Assembly (NCBI GenBank): GCA_022606135.1
Contig: JABYQN010000004.1
Span: forward strand, 744,001 to 808,000
Reading direction: 5' to 3'
Length of the DNA: 64,000 nucleotides
Origin: Fomes fomentarius
Lineage: Eukaryota > Basidiomycota > Agaricomycetes > Polyporales > Polyporaceae
Shown here: piece by piece, positions 46,901 to 58,241 of the stretch
Layout: each line of letters begins with the position of its first letter
Numbering within the stretch: position 1 is the first letter of the stretch
The notes under the pieces: model-generated
Told to the model about the DNA's origin: nothing
Database searches by the model: none
Seen by the model: the letters and a program-made list of their open reading frames with translations, nothing else
Made by a program: the position numbers and the translations under genes

Positions 46901-49284
46901 TCCCGTCACTGCAGACGCTCCCGCACACCGCGTCCCTTGGGCACCACGGCGTCAACGTCCATGGCTCCGAGAGCAGGAACAAGTCGATGGTCGTGCACAT
47001 CGAGAATGAGCACGAACACAGGAAGGTCGCAGACATTGCCGAAGAGATGATTGGCCAGCGGACGTTCGTTGGGTGGCCGTTCTTGCAGGAGGGGTTGGTC
47101 ACCGCCGTCTCGGACTCGCTGTTCAAGTACGAGAAGATCTCGATCGTCTCTGGAGCACCGGAGAAGGTCATCTCCAACCCGCATACGCAGCAGGGCCTCG
47201 GCTTGTGGAAGTCGAAGGCGGAGAGGATCGAGACTTACTATTCCAAGCGCTGCGGTGTCACCACTGGGAACATCGACGTGCTCTTACATGTTCGTCCACT
47301 CAAAGGTATGTGCCTGGCCGAGGTATCCCGTTTGGGAGTGCTAACACGGAGTTATAGGTCTGAAGCGCCTGGACACTGGGGCATTCGTCAAGGATTATGA
47401 AGGGCCAGAGAAGGAGACCGAGCAAGCTGTTCAGATGGCTGTCTCTGCAGTGAACTCCGAGGATCCTAGGTTCCTGGAGAAGGAGGCACCCCCTCTATCA
47501 GAAGAGTTCCCTGAGGGCAGCAAGGTGTTCTTCATGGGTGAACACGCATACGGAGTCGCGGCGCAAGTGTCTGCGACTACCGAAGACTCATTGTCTGTGG
47601 TCCTAGCTGTGCGTCCAGTCGCTTCTTTGGCTTTGGACTTCAATTGATGCGTGATGCAGTTCTTTCCTACAGAGAAGACGGAGAACGAGAGTTTCAAGGA
47701 GATTGTCACAAATCGCCTCCAGAACAAATACTTTCCCTCATTCAAGGTTGCGGACATGCTCGGCCTGTCGGGCAAAGCGGTATCCAAGATTACGTCAAGT
47801 TTCATGGTTGTAGGCTCGGATGGCAGCAAGAGCAACCTGGGCCTCAGCCTCAAGTTTGAGGGTAAGGGTCTGAAGGTCATCGAATACTCGCGCAAGGACG
47901 GCCGGTACTGGGAGTTCAGCGGAAAGGCATTGGAGCTTATTCGTGAATACAAAGTTTGTCGTCGTTCTCTACACAGGTGGGCGCAGCCGTCTGACGTTCC
48001 GTACCAGTCGACATACCCCGAGGTGTTCAGTGTGCTCGATCGCAGTGGCGATGGTGCGTCGCTCAATGTCCGAATGTATGATTGCGGTCTTGCTCATATT
48101 CTGGTAGCGATGGTCAAGGCCGCCGACGTCTTCGCAAACACCAAGAACCCGGATGCGAAAGTGAAGGAAATCAAGACGTGGCTCAACTCGAAGGGCGTGC
48201 GTGACTTTGAGCCTGTCTCGCTGTTTTGTGACCAGTTGGGCAAGGTATTGTGGCAGTTGTATAGCTATCACGGCTTACCTGATGTTCGCAAACATAGGAA
48301 ACGGTGAAAGAGATTGAGGCGCTCGCAGATAGCTTGACCGCCAACAAGCAACCTGGAGGCTTTAAGAAGGCGATCGTCAAGGGGATTCCCCGTCAAGCCG
48401 TGCTAAAACCGTCGCATGCAGTGTATCGTCTGCAGAATCAGCATTTCGCACTCGGCGATAGGGTCACGATGGTTCAGGATTCAGGAGGTGTTCCGCTATC
48501 GTTCAAGGGCGTCGTTATCGGCATGAACGCCAAATCAATGGATGTCGTGTGGGATGCACCGTTCATGTCAGGTACTACCCTTGGGGACAAGTATGAACAC
48601 AACACTTCCTTCCCACGTTCATTCACTGATCAGCTTCTCAGGTGTTCGCAGTACCGTGGATCAACTGTGGAATTCTGGTCGTGCCTAAACCTCACGAACC
48701 CTCAGTTCGTTGCGTCGACGAATCCCAGACAACCCACGCAGCCGAGGCCTCGACCTCCGTTCAAGCCTCGGTTCGGACCGCATCCGGCAATCGCGCCCGG
48801 CCCTGGGATGCAACCGGCTGCGGGGTTCCGTCCTCACATCACTACGTACGTGCTTCATCGCGCCCTGACCATCCACTAGCAATATTGATGATCCAACAGA
48901 CAAGGTGTCGCCAACCACAGCGGCTTTACTCGCGGTGGTGGACCTGTGCACATCATGACCAATCCCAACCGTGGTCGTGGTGGGGGTTCGCCGGTGATAG
49001 GCAAGACAGGCACTGCTCCGAGTGAGAACGGCTTTGTTAACGGGCAAGCAAAGCCATCTGAGCCTCAAGCTAATGTGAATGGCAACCACGTATCATCGCC
49101 CCGAGGCCGTGGATTCCGAGGTGGCTTCGACTCTCGCGGTGGGTTGCATGGGCCACACAGAGGCGGATTTATGCCGCCGTTCCGAGGACGCGGCGGCTTC
49201 GTCCCTGGTATCAATCAAGGCTCTCCCAGGGGAGGTTCCAGAGGTCGAGGAAGGGGACATGTCTCAAAACCGTCAACCTCATGA
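43920..49284 (+). CDS. XRN1: 5'-3' exoribonuclease Xrn1
   Basis: The main cytoplasmic 5'-3' exonuclease that degrades decapped mRNA. The ATG at 43920 is split by an intron one base after the codon (M|GIPK), and short exons rebuild [20 protein letters not shown] then [20 protein letters not shown] and HNCSHPNDSD. Magnesium-site blocks are [51 protein letters not shown] and [18 protein letters not shown]. Next come [20 protein letters not shown], the acidic linker [40 protein letters not shown], and [21 protein letters not shown]3-like parts follow ([20 protein letters not shown]), and a long Gly/Arg-rich tail ([20 protein letters not shown]) ends at 49284. Size, order and all key acids fit; about 15 introns. 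Confidence 0.96.
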
Positions 49285-49591
49285 ACATTGGCTGCAACTG
49301 GTAGACTTGTGAACCATCTATGTAGCATAACCCCTGTGTGATCTGTACTGTCTCTCGATCGCTGTCGCTCTGTTTTCGCTCTGTACTGTGCAGTGCCTTT
49401 GGCTATTCGAAAATCAGTAGGATGTACTCTGCGGTATTCGTGTCGTGTCGTTCCGCGTCATGAGTGAGCTGCGGTGAGTGTCCTGGGAATACATACATTA
49501 TCTCGTTTGATAGACAGATACCCTACAATTACATGAATACTGTGTGCGTTTCCTTCAATCTCGCACCCCGTACTGGTGAGATGGACCTCGA
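49285..49591. other. Convergent 3' region of XRN1 and hydrolase copy 3
   Basis: 307 bp between two stop codons on opposite strands; only 3' ends expected. Confidence 0.5.
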
Positions 49592-50635
49592 TCACTGGTC
49601 GAAGGTCAGGAAGTCGCCAACAATCTGGACGTACTTTTCCCTCTCCTCATACTGCGGCATGTGGCTGGACTCTGCGAACGTGAACCACTTGACCTTCTGG
49701 AGTGCACGGAAGTAAGGCAGAACGACGCTGTCCTGCGCTTCGTCGTACTTGCCGTTCAGCAAAAGGGTGGGCACATTGATCTTGTGGAGCTCGTCGATTA
49801 TCGTCCACTCTTTCAGAGACCCGGTGATGTGGAACTCGGAGGGGCCGTTCCTGCGAAACGAGGCATTAGTGCGGAAATTCTCATCACCATCACGCAACAA
49901 GTGGAGCAGCTCACATGGTGAGGTAGACGGTAGGGTCTTTCTGGAGCCAGCCGAAGACGTCCTGGACGTCCTGCGGCATAGGGTCGAGCCGGCACAGATG
50001 GCGGGCGTAGAACTGCATGACCGCTCCGTGGTACTCCTCAGACTGCGTGGTCCCGGCCGCCTCGTGCGTGTCCAGGGTTTTCTGGGGGTATGCATGTGTG
50101 AGCCTGCGTGCATTGCATTCACACGCGCAATTTTCGTGACTCCACGTACCTGCACGTCTGGGGGCAACTGTGAACGAAGCTTGTTCGCGGCCTCGACCCA
50201 GAGCTTCATGCTCGCAGGCGAGTCCGACAGGATGAGGTGCTTCAAGCCCTTCGGCTGCGCCGTTGCAAAGCGCGCGGACAGCATGCCGCCCCACGAGTGC
50301 CCGAGCAGGTCGAAGTCGTCCTGGATGCCGAGGTGTTGGAGGAGGTGGGTGAGCTGCTGGATGAAGAGCGCCTCGGTCCAGAACGCGGTGTCGCCGATCT
50401 TCTCGGGGAGGTGGGTCGAGTTGCCGTTGCCGAGCTGGTCGTACACGACGACGGGCACGCCGTGCGTCTCGACGAGATCCGCGAGCGCGAGCATGTAGTT
50501 GTGCACGACGCCGGGGCCCCCGTGCAGCGTGACGAGTGGCCGGCGGCCGCCCTTGAGGTCGCCAAAGACCTTGTACCAGGTCTTGAGGGGTGCGTCGACG
50601 CCGTCGACAGTGAACTCTACTGTGCCTTCAGACAT
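49592..50635 (-). CDS. Proline iminopeptidase-like hydrolase, copy 3
   Basis: Closest to copy 1 at 31.7 kb: from the ATG at 50635 (MSEGTVEFTVDGVDAPLKTW) the HGGPG motif is at 38-42 and the GHSWGG serine at 114, the same positions as in copy 1, and both introns follow the same residues. YDQLGNGNSTHLPEKIGDTA, SPASMKLWVEAANKLRSQLP, then intron 1; KTLDTHEAAGTTQSEEYHGA and VMQFYARHLCRLDPMPQDVQ, VYLTM, intron 2; NGPSEFHITGSLKEWTIIDE, LLLNGKYDEAQD and TFAESSHMPQYEEREKY; stop at 49592. The apparent intronless 350-codon ORF over this gene is misleading: its middle third is read in the wrong frame through intron 1. No signal peptide. Confidence 0.88.
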   Translation of the reverse strand: MSEGTVEFTVDGVDAPLKTWYKVFGDLKGGRRPLVTLHGGPGVVHNYMLALADLVETHGVPVVVYDQLGNGNSTHLPEKIGDTAFWTEALFIQQLTHLLQHLGIQDDFDLLGHSWGGMLSARFATAQPKGLKHLILSDSPASMKLWVEAANKLRSQLPPDVQVRGVTKIARVNAMHAGSHMHTPRKPWTRTRRPGPRSLRSTTERSCSSTPAICAGSTLCRRTSRTSSAGSRKTLPSTSPCELLHLLRDGDENFRTNASFRRNGPSEFHITGSLKEWTIIDELHKINVPTLLLNGKYDEAQDSVVLPYFRALQKVKWFTFAESSHMPQYEEREKYVQIVGDFLTFDQ

Positions 50636-51141
50636 CTTGCTCAACTGATGCCTCGGGTGGGAATGTGGTGCGCTGGTGTCGGCCGCGGGATGATTAGGAG
50701 AGCTTGGACCAGTGAGTGCAGTTGGGAGGAGAGCTTAGCGGTTGACCTCGTTATCGGTGTGGGCTCTGTGACTGTAGATATGTTTTCGAGCTGACGTGAA
50801 CCTGTACTTCCATGGGTCGCAGCATCATTGATGAACATTAACACCAGATCAATATATACTTACGAGCGTAGAGAAGAAGACCATGACTGACCGCCCGACG
50901 TGATGCTTGCTTGAGGCAGGGGTGATCATGTTCGAGATGATCGAAACAACCGAGGATGATCAACTGAGTACTTATTATCAAGTCATGTTTTTAGGAACGA
51001 TGATGGTCACGCGCCTTTTAGTTTAACCCTTCGTCGTCAATCAAGTATCACTGTATGTGGAGTATCACTCACTTTCTGAAGAAGGTCGGTTAGTCATAAC
51101 GCCCTACTTGGAGCTCCGCGTGAGCCATTTACTGAGCGAGC
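50636..51141. other. Intergenic, promoter of hydrolase copy 3
   Basis: About 0.5 kb upstream of hydrolase copy 3, ending at the MITE. No gene seen. Confidence 0.4.
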
Positions 51142-51530
51142 CAGTAGGGCTGCTCAATAAGTCGGGACGCGGGACGCGGGACGCACTGAGAGCTCGTTGA
51201 TGGGGCTGATGGGCATAAGCGACCATAAGTGACTGCTCTCTCGTCCACTCGGGCGCTTTCGCAGTTTGTGCCCATCCCGTGGTCGGTGTCTCCCGCAGAA
51301 GCACACAGGCGATAGAGACTGTTATTTTTTGAACACATGTCTTTTTCTGCATTTTTCTGCGCTGACTGGGATGCTTGGTGTGGGTTGCAGGCAGGACAAG
51401 GACGAGAGGAAGAGGATTCCGGCCATCTTGCCGAGTCGTCGGCTCTCCTCGCTTACGCCCATCAACCTCCATCAATGAGCTCTCACTGCGTCCCGCGTCC
51501 CGCGTCCCGACTTATTGAGCAGCCCTAGTG
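51142..51530. mobile_element. 389 bp CACTA-like MITE with ~80 bp terminal inverted repeats
   Basis: The left end CAGTAGGGCTGCTCAATAAG and the complement of the right end CACTAGGGCTGCTCAATAAG differ by one base, and the arms keep matching for about 80 bp, including three GCGGGAC repeats. AGC lies directly outside both ends (51139-51141, 51531-51533), a 3 bp target-site duplication. CACTA ends plus a 3 bp duplication are hallmarks of the EnSpm/CACTA superfamily. A second reading, AGGGCTGC termini at 51146-51526 with AGT duplicated, is equally 3 bp. The 220 bp core has no coding capacity, so this is a non-autonomous element. Confidence 0.85.
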
Positions 51531-51533
51531 AGC

Positions 51534-52616
51534 GTCTTAGACGATTATAACAACGTTAATCTCGCGGTTAGTCTACTACATCTGGGCTCCGGGTTGTCGA
51601 CTCGGAGCGGTCCGGGGATTTCTCTATGCAGGCATATTCGGCCGGTTGGCACTAGTAACGGCTGTCGGTCTAGTGGTATAACCGTTGTGGAGGCTAATAT
51701 GTACATACAGCCAGGAGGGCCATATCAGGCTAAAGAACATTCAGTGCAAGTGCATGGCTTTGAGAGTCTCCGCCGTGGGTACCGGTGACGTCATTTGCAG
51801 GCGCACAGTTGTCAGAACTAAGTAAGTACTCAGCAAGTCAACGTCGACAGTGCTATCTCCTACTCACACGCCACGATGACCTCGAGGATGGCCGACATAA
51901 ATGGTTAGCCTCAAGGCGATGAAAGTGAGCCAGCACCTCAACATCTTCAGCCTATGCTGCTATGATATAAAAGGTGCACACAGCCAGTCGACGGTCCGAG
52001 AGTTTCTCCGGACTCTCCAGCAACATAGATATGTAGTACCGAGCGCTCCTGTTTTGATGCTTGTGATCATGTCTGATTGTTCCATCGCGCACATGCCAGG
52101 GCACGGCACACCTCCTAGAGGACAGCGCTCGCCGCGACTTCTCCAGGACTCCTAGAACGCGTGCCTACTCATCACCAAATGGATCTGATTTGAGATCTGG
52201 CTGGATGCAAGACGACTCCTCCACCTTGCGCTCAGCACCTCTGCGAGTCCGGAAAAATATCTGGAGCCGAGACTAGGCTCGCACCCTGGATCACATTCCC
52301 ATGATGCTTGTTCTGCGGTGCGCTATAAACTACCCACGGTCCCTCAGGCCTCAGGCCTCAGGTCCCTCATGTCCATTCAAGCTTGCCCTCAGGCCCTGAG
52401 ATGCAACATGGGTGACTTCGTGATCAGGCCTATCTCAATGATCAGATTGTCGATCCGCAAACCGAGTTCTCCGATCGCATCATCAACTGCACGAGGCTGT
52501 ACACATTACTTCCCCACTTATATGTACTTGGTGCCCGGAATGCGACCTTCTGCTCGACCCCGACAGATTTTCGACTTCGTTTTCTGTCGTACAAGCCCCT
52601 TTGCTAGTCCGCTGCC
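51534..52616. other. Gene-free spacer
   Basis: 1.1 kb after the MITE and before the seven-helix protein gene. GGTCTAGTGGTATAA near 51670 resembles a tRNA A box, but no B box or cloverleaf follows. A CCTCAGG triplet repeat lies near 52345. No gene supported. Confidence 0.4.
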
Positions 52617-53896
52617 ATGTCTTCCGAGTCTTTCCCTCCTCCCGACTTGACCCCGGCCGACCTTTGGATGGAACGCTCCAACCTGGCTGGTGCAGTCGTT
52701 GGCGGCGTAGCATATGGTGAGGACATCTACACCTTCCTGCAAAAGTGCGGACCCTTGATCACCACATAGGCATTCACGCCGCGGTCTTTGCGCAATGCCT
52801 GTATCACATCTGGCCTCGCAGCATCAAGCGGGGCACGAAGAACAACTGGTTCCTCATCACCTTCATCTGGATTTTATTCGTAATGGGCACCATTAACTTC
52901 GCATGCAACACGCGCATGACGCAGCTCATGTTCATTGACAACCGCGCCTTCCCCGGTGGCCCGATGGCATGGTTCATGACAAACTACGGCAACGGTGTCA
53001 ACACTGCTGGTAATGCTGGGTACATCATCGCCAACTTCCTCGCAGACGCTCTCCTGGTGAGTAGCAGCCGCTCCTATCTCGCACCTTGCTCACTCAAACT
53101 CTGCACAGCTCTGGCGTTGCTACGTCGTGTGGAATGCCGTGTGGATCATCATTTTGCCTCTCCTGGTCTTCATGGCCTCGACGGGTACGTGCCCTTGGTC
53201 GTGACTTAATTCCACCACTACTCACGCAATCCCCACTCCGTCTTGCAGCTCTCTCCATCCTTACGCTTTTCCAAGCTTCGCGGCCCGACTCCTCACTCTG
53301 GACCAACACGACGATCGTGATGGCGGTCCCATACTTCTCGATCTCGGTCTCCTTGAACATCCTGCTCACCCTGCTTCTCGTTGGCCGCCTCTGGTACATG
53401 AGTGAGCGGGCAAAGCGCACGATCGGCCGTGAGCACGCCGCGACCTACACCTCGATCGCGACCATGCTCGTCGAGTCCGCCGTCCCATATGCTATCGCTG
53501 GACTGGTGTTCATCATCACGTACGCGCGCAACTCGAACGTTCAGAACATCGCCCTGCCCGTTCTCAGCCAGATCATGGTACGTCCCCCACTGTCCCTCCC
53601 TCCCTCTTTTCGCGTCCCGAGCATAGCGGCTGACCGACGCACAGTGCATGTCCCCCGAGATCATCATCCTGCGCGTGGCACTCGGCCGCGCCGTGACATC
53701 CCAGACGTACGCGCCGCGCTCTGGCAGCGGCACTGCAAGCACCGGCGTGACGAGCATGAAGTTCCGCTCGCGTCCGACACAAGAGTCGACGTTCCAGCTC
53801 TCGACCCACGCGCCCTCGCACGATCAAACGCTCAACGGCACGTACTCGTACGGCGGCTCGAAGCACGACTTCGAGTTCCAGCGCGAGGACGTCTAA
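52617..53896 (+). CDS. Seven-helix membrane protein, Agaricomycete family of unknown function
   Basis: The ATG at 52617 gives MSSESFPPPDLTPADLWMER, then helix 1 (NLAGAVVGGVAYG|IHAAVFAQCLYHIW), helix 2 (FLITFIWILFVMGTINFACN), helix 3 (ANFLADALL|LWRCYVVWNAVW), helix 4 (IIILPLLVFMAST|ALSILTLF), helix 5 (VPYFSISVSLNILLTLLLVG), helix 6 (VESAVPYAIAGLVFIITYA) and helix 7 (ALPVLSQIM|CMSPEIIILRVALGRA). The soluble tail is Ser/Thr/Gln rich and ends EFQREDV at 53896. The layout, with LWRCYVVW in helix 3 and PEIIILR(V/I)A(L)GRA after helix 7, matches a large mushroom family of receptor-like proteins that I cannot name. It is not the STE3 pheromone receptor. Four short introns, all with good signals. Confidence 0.82.
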
Positions 53897-54911
53897 GCGT
53901 GTGTTCCTTCCCCCGCCGCGCACCACATCGTACCCGTACCGTAGCAGTGCGTAAGACCATACCAACGATGATGATTGACGAATGGACGAGCGTTTTGCGC
54001 CGTTGTTGTAGTTGTTGTACTGCACCCTCCTCCCTTATGTTGTTGTTGTAACCTCCCGTGTTGCCCCCCCTAATTGGGGACGTGCTGATATTTTATGCGC
54101 GTAGGATACGATTAGCGTACCTGCGCCTCCTCTTTGGCTGGCCGCTGCTTCCGTTCTGTCCTTACCATCTCAGATTAACTTATTGAATTATTCATGCTAT
54201 ATGAACTCCATTCTTGTTGTGTGCTGGCGTAGCCTGGCGTGGCTCAGCTACACCTGGAAGGCAAACTATGTAGGAGGTTGGCCAGATTGTCAACGTCTTG
54301 ATGTGATGGGATGGAATGCTTGGTATGACGAGCGTAAATGGGCACTAGTCTCATTGGCGCTGACACCGTCGAACACCGGCATCGGCCCACTGGCGATCCA
54401 TGGAGAGTCTATATCAATGGGCGGGGAACGGCGCCGATTCAGCAAACGAGCCTGATGACGAGAACGGAGTCGCACCCCGTCTCCAAGACGTTGGGATCCG
54501 CAAGGGTCACCATCTGTTACATTGAATTCACACCGTTATTTCTCGCATGTACTAGTAGTGACCGGCTTCCGACAATCTGTCGCATTGCAGACTCAATTTG
54601 AATGCGACACAATTGTGAGCCCTTTACACGATGATGGAACGGGATGGCACACGGTCGTTCCATTTTGCCATAAATCAACTTCATGGGCTGTCAATCATGT
54701 TACTGACTACGGGCCCGTTACTTACATGCAATTGTGCCCCCGGTGATATTCATACATATGGTTGCGATTACACATGACGTCAAGGAAGCCCCAGCGCTGT
54801 ACGACTCTATCACACCCTCGCATCAAACCTATACAATCCTGAAGCTGCTCAACAGCTCGAACGAGTATGATTCGATGAGCTGAGCTTACCAAGCGCTGAA
54901 TGATGTCATTA
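53897..54911. other. Gene-free spacer (3' ends)
   Basis: 1 kb between two stop codons of convergent genes. No gene seen; small ORFs lack protein-like content. Confidence 0.4.
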
Positions 54912-55837
54912 TCATGGCAACCAAGTCTGTACGACGTCGAGCAAGCGATGGACCGCTTCCTCCTCTCGCCAAAAGTGCGACGCGCCCCGAACTTTCGCAA
55001 TTTCCAGCTTGCCGTGATCGGACGCGTTGCTAGCTCGGCTTGCACCCGCGGTTGAAGACGTATTTTGGTGCTCGTCATCGTCGGTCAATCGCTGAAGGGT
55101 CGCTGCCCATGCGTCATAGGCTGCTGCCGAGGTGAAGTTATCCTCATCACCGTAAATGACGAGTACGTTGGATCGAGGGTCTCGAATGAGAGACTGCAGG
55201 GCGGCAGTGTACAGGTGGCCGTGGAAGGCGGTCAACCAGTGTCTTGGTCCTATGGGATAGGAGAGGAGGATGTGTGCAGTCGGAACATCGTGCAAAACCG
55301 GGTGTAGTGAGGCGATCAGAGAGCCGTACGAGTACCCCTGAGGAGGCACCATGAGAATTTGAACATGCGCGCTGAGAGTGATACTTACAGCAAGCACTAA
55401 GGAGTTGAGTTGGGACACCGTATTGCGAGCCCATTCTACTAGTTCCTTGAGATCCTCGGCCTCTCGGCTTCCCGTAAATGATGCCCAGCCGGTGGACTTG
55501 CCCACACCTCGTGAGTTGTAGCGAAGAACGTCGTAGCCACGCGCAAGCAATGACTCCGTGAGCAACTCCAATACTCTGTAAAACATCGGCAGCTGTTGTC
55601 AGCGAAGATGGACGCTGAGACAGGCCTGTTGCACACTAACGGATCATCCATGCGTCCCCCTAGCCAAGACCAAGGATGTAGGCAGATAGCGAGCTTTACA
55701 GATCGCCCCTCTTCCTCTCCGTTGGTTGATATTGTTAGTTCTGTCTGCTGTATGAGCGTGTATTCCAATGTAGTCCCCGATGGGAGTTCGACGGTATCAC
55801 GTCGAGCCTGAGGGCGAGGGGCATTGGCAGGAGCCAT
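54912..55837 (-). CDS. Alpha/beta hydrolase, serine-hydrolase type
   Basis: The ATG at 55837 gives MAPANAPRPQARRDTVELPS, and KLAICLHPWSWLGGRMDDP| is the first strand and oxyanion loop. After an intron come VLELLTESLLARGYDVLRYN then SRGVGKSTGWASFTGSREAE (the strand 4 / RGVGxS block), LVEWAR, an intron, and the nucleophile elbow GYSYGS in PPQGYSYGSLIASLHPVLHD. The acid lies in NVLVIYGDEDNFTSAAAYDA and the histidine in IAKVRGASHFWREEEAVHRL, with the stop at 54912. This layout is shared by small eukaryotic hydrolases sometimes labelled alpha/beta-hydrolase superfamily with a dienelactone-like core. Substrate unknown. It is divergent from the methyltransferase gene (about 270 bp). Confidence 0.82.
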
Positions 55838-56110
55838 CCGCTAAGCTGAAAGGATAGCAAGTAGCGCCGGAGACTATGACTTATGATCGTATTGTGTTCC
55901 GCTGGCAGAAGTCCAGAGGATGCTACAAACATGAACGAGGCTGAACGTCTGCCACGAGGTGGCGGCGTTAGATTCAGCGCTAATCTATAAATCGGACATC
56001 GGCATGTCGTATCTCGATTGACCTCAAGCTTCTACAGCCTCCACCGTCGCCACTGTCCTTTCTCCCGAACCACCACCATCCATCCAGCACTGTCCGCCTT
56101 CGATAACCAC

Positions 56111-57225
56111 ATGTGTCCAAACATCAGCGATCCCAACTTTCCGACCGATCTCGATATCCGTCCGCTCGCCAGCTCAACCTCCGACGCGGACGCCCGTTTC
56201 AATTCCACCGCCCAAGAAGGCGCCATCAGGACGTATGGAATCGCGGGACGGATATGGTGAATTTGCTCCCTTTCTTCGTGCATCGTACAGCCTCTCTAAC
56301 GCATGTCGGGGGGTGCGTGTGTATGCAGGGAAGCTTCGTATGCGATGCTCGCGTACCTCGATCCAGCGTCCGAGATCGACTTCGACCCATCGCCTTTCAC
56401 GCACACCCTGACGCCGCCCACCGCAGACACCATGCAGCGCTCTATCACCGTGGTCGAGCTAGGATCTGGCACAGGCTTCCTCGCCGCGCGTGTCGCGGAT
56501 TGGCTCCGCCCGGATCTGGATCTTCTCCTCGCGACAGATCTGCCCGACGTGTGTCCATTGCTCGAGGCAAACCTCCGCTCATGTCCCGCCGTTCAAGTTC
56601 GCGCGCTTGCGTGGGGTTCGCGGGAGCATGCGGATGCGATATTTAGAAATTTGGGCTCTTTGTCACCGAACGCGACAGAACGGCACCTCACCCACATACT
56701 TTGCAGTGACCTCGTATGTCCGTGAAGCTTGGGCGATCTGTTCTTTTGAACCGACATATTGCACTGCTCTGCTAGGTCTACTTCCCAGCACTCCTTGCAC
56801 CTCTGGTCCGCTCGTTGTTGCATCTGACTTCGCCCCCTCCTTGGGTGGTATCTCCGTGGACCGCCCCTACCGTGATTCTATCCTATAAAGTCCGCAGTCT
56901 ACCAAAGGAGACACCCTTCTGGAGCGCCTTCGGGTTGTGGTTTGAATTTACACCCGTTCTGGCGAGGAGAAGACGCTTTGGGAATCCTTCGTCGGTCACT
57001 CCAGCGGAATCCTACACCAGATTTTCACCCGGTGATCCTGCAGACGAGATGTTCGTATTTGTTGCGACGCGTCGCCCGGAGTCTCTTGCATGGCCCATCA
57101 CGGAGGACGATACCTCCCTACTTGGGGGGTCGGAGCTTGTGGGTCAGCCTTGTCGAAGTCGGATGATCAGTTCGAACAACTACTACTCATGGGGATGGAT
57201 GTATACTGAACGAGTGCTTTCGTAA
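56111..57225 (+). CDS. METTL21/EFM-type protein methyltransferase
   Basis: Family 16 class I methyltransferases of this type methylate lysines on translation factors, chaperones and other non-histone proteins. The ATG at 56111 gives MCPNISDPNFPTDLDIRPLA, then GAIRTYGIAGRIW|EASYAM then LAYLDP, the substrate-entry helix. The SAM motif is VVELGSGTGFLAARVADWLR, followed by LATDLPDVCPLLEANL. ATERHLTHILCSDL|VYFPAL then LAPLVRSLLHL supplies the post-motif; in the family this is D-x-(V/L)-Y. The strand VILSYKVRSLPKETPFWSAF follows, then FRFTPVL-like FEFTPVLARR and MFVFVATRRPESLAWPIT. The stop is at 57225; a short last intron near 57130 is possible, so the final 30 residues are uncertain. The exact target is not visible. 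Confidence 0.8.
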
Positions 57226-58144
57226 CATACCTACTGATCAACCACCGAGCGCTCGCTGTTGTTTTCTTCTCTTGGCATCGTGGGTGCCCAAAATACTTTC
57301 TAGGAAAGTTTTGCCCGTCTCTTTCCACAGATGTATGTAATACTCGTCCAGGCAGAGGAATGGTTGAAATCCTTACTATAAGCGGAGGCGCCAAGGTGCT
57401 GAAGAGACGCCCATTTCACATTCCTCGGCTCCGAACTTCGAAAGTTTTATTTCTTATGAGTCTCAACCGCGCTGCATACTCGATCTCAACAGTCTACAAA
57501 AGAGTGAGAGACTACCAAGCCTTGCGCAGCTAAGATATGGAGTCATAATACCTCAGGAGTAGACTGGAGGTGTCACCTGGCTGAGGCGCCTGACGTTCGA
57601 CGTTGTGGTGAGTACCACTCTACTGCTGCACACTCTCAGCTCCAACCTTGGGATGCACAATGATACTCACAAGTTGAATATTCAGTCACACCTCAGGGGG
57701 TGCGCTTTCAAGATCGCAAATATCACACAGGTCATGAGCGTCGGAAACCTTGTCTTCGCGCTTCACGTTCGAATGCTCATATCCTCCTCATCCTCCTGGA
57801 GGATGGACGCATATGATTGATGGTGCGCAGATGGCTCGTTTTGCCCTCCCGCTGACGACCCGTGAACTCAAACGACAGCCTCGCGCCATCGTCCTTTCAG
57901 ACCACTGGAGCCCCGCGATAACGTTGAACAACGTTCACCCAACGGCGCGCCGGCCAAATCACTCTTATCGTTCCCGTGTCTCTGCCCTGGCTGGCCTAGC
58001 CTGCCTTTCGGAGCTCGGTTACGAAACGTCCTTGGGAACAACAGGGCCATATAATAGTGCCACACACGATCACGTGCATGTGTCGTCATACCGCCTTCCA
58101 TTCACGCAAGAAACTCGACTCTCAAGAGTGCATATGCCCACGTC
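57226..58144. other. Gene-free spacer
   Basis: About 0.9 kb upstream of the dioxygenase. The 147-codon ORF at 57750 has no recognisable motif. Confidence 0.4.
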
Positions 58145-58150
58145 TATAAA
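58145..58150 (+). promoter_or_regulatory. TATA box of the TauD-like dioxygenase gene
   Basis: TATAAA within GTCTATAAAAACG, 97 bp before the ATG at 58242. Position is right for a fungal core promoter. Confidence 0.55.
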
Positions 58151-58241
58151 AACGCGGGCGCGATGTCGCGGTGCTGCGTTCGCGCATTTCTAGCAGCCGC
58201 GTCGTCGTCGTTCCTCTACACCCACCAGGAAACTACACACA

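Noticed and set aside
51658..51700. tRNA-like sequence GGTCTAGTGGTATAA
   Set aside because: It matches an A box, but no anticodon arm, B box or acceptor pairing follows. Treated as chance or a worn tRNA-derived fragment.
52617..53896. Pheromone receptor (STE3) identity for the seven-helix protein, hence a mating-type locus
   Set aside because: Helix sequences match the unnamed mushroom family rather than STE3, and no CaaX pheromone precursor was found nearby.
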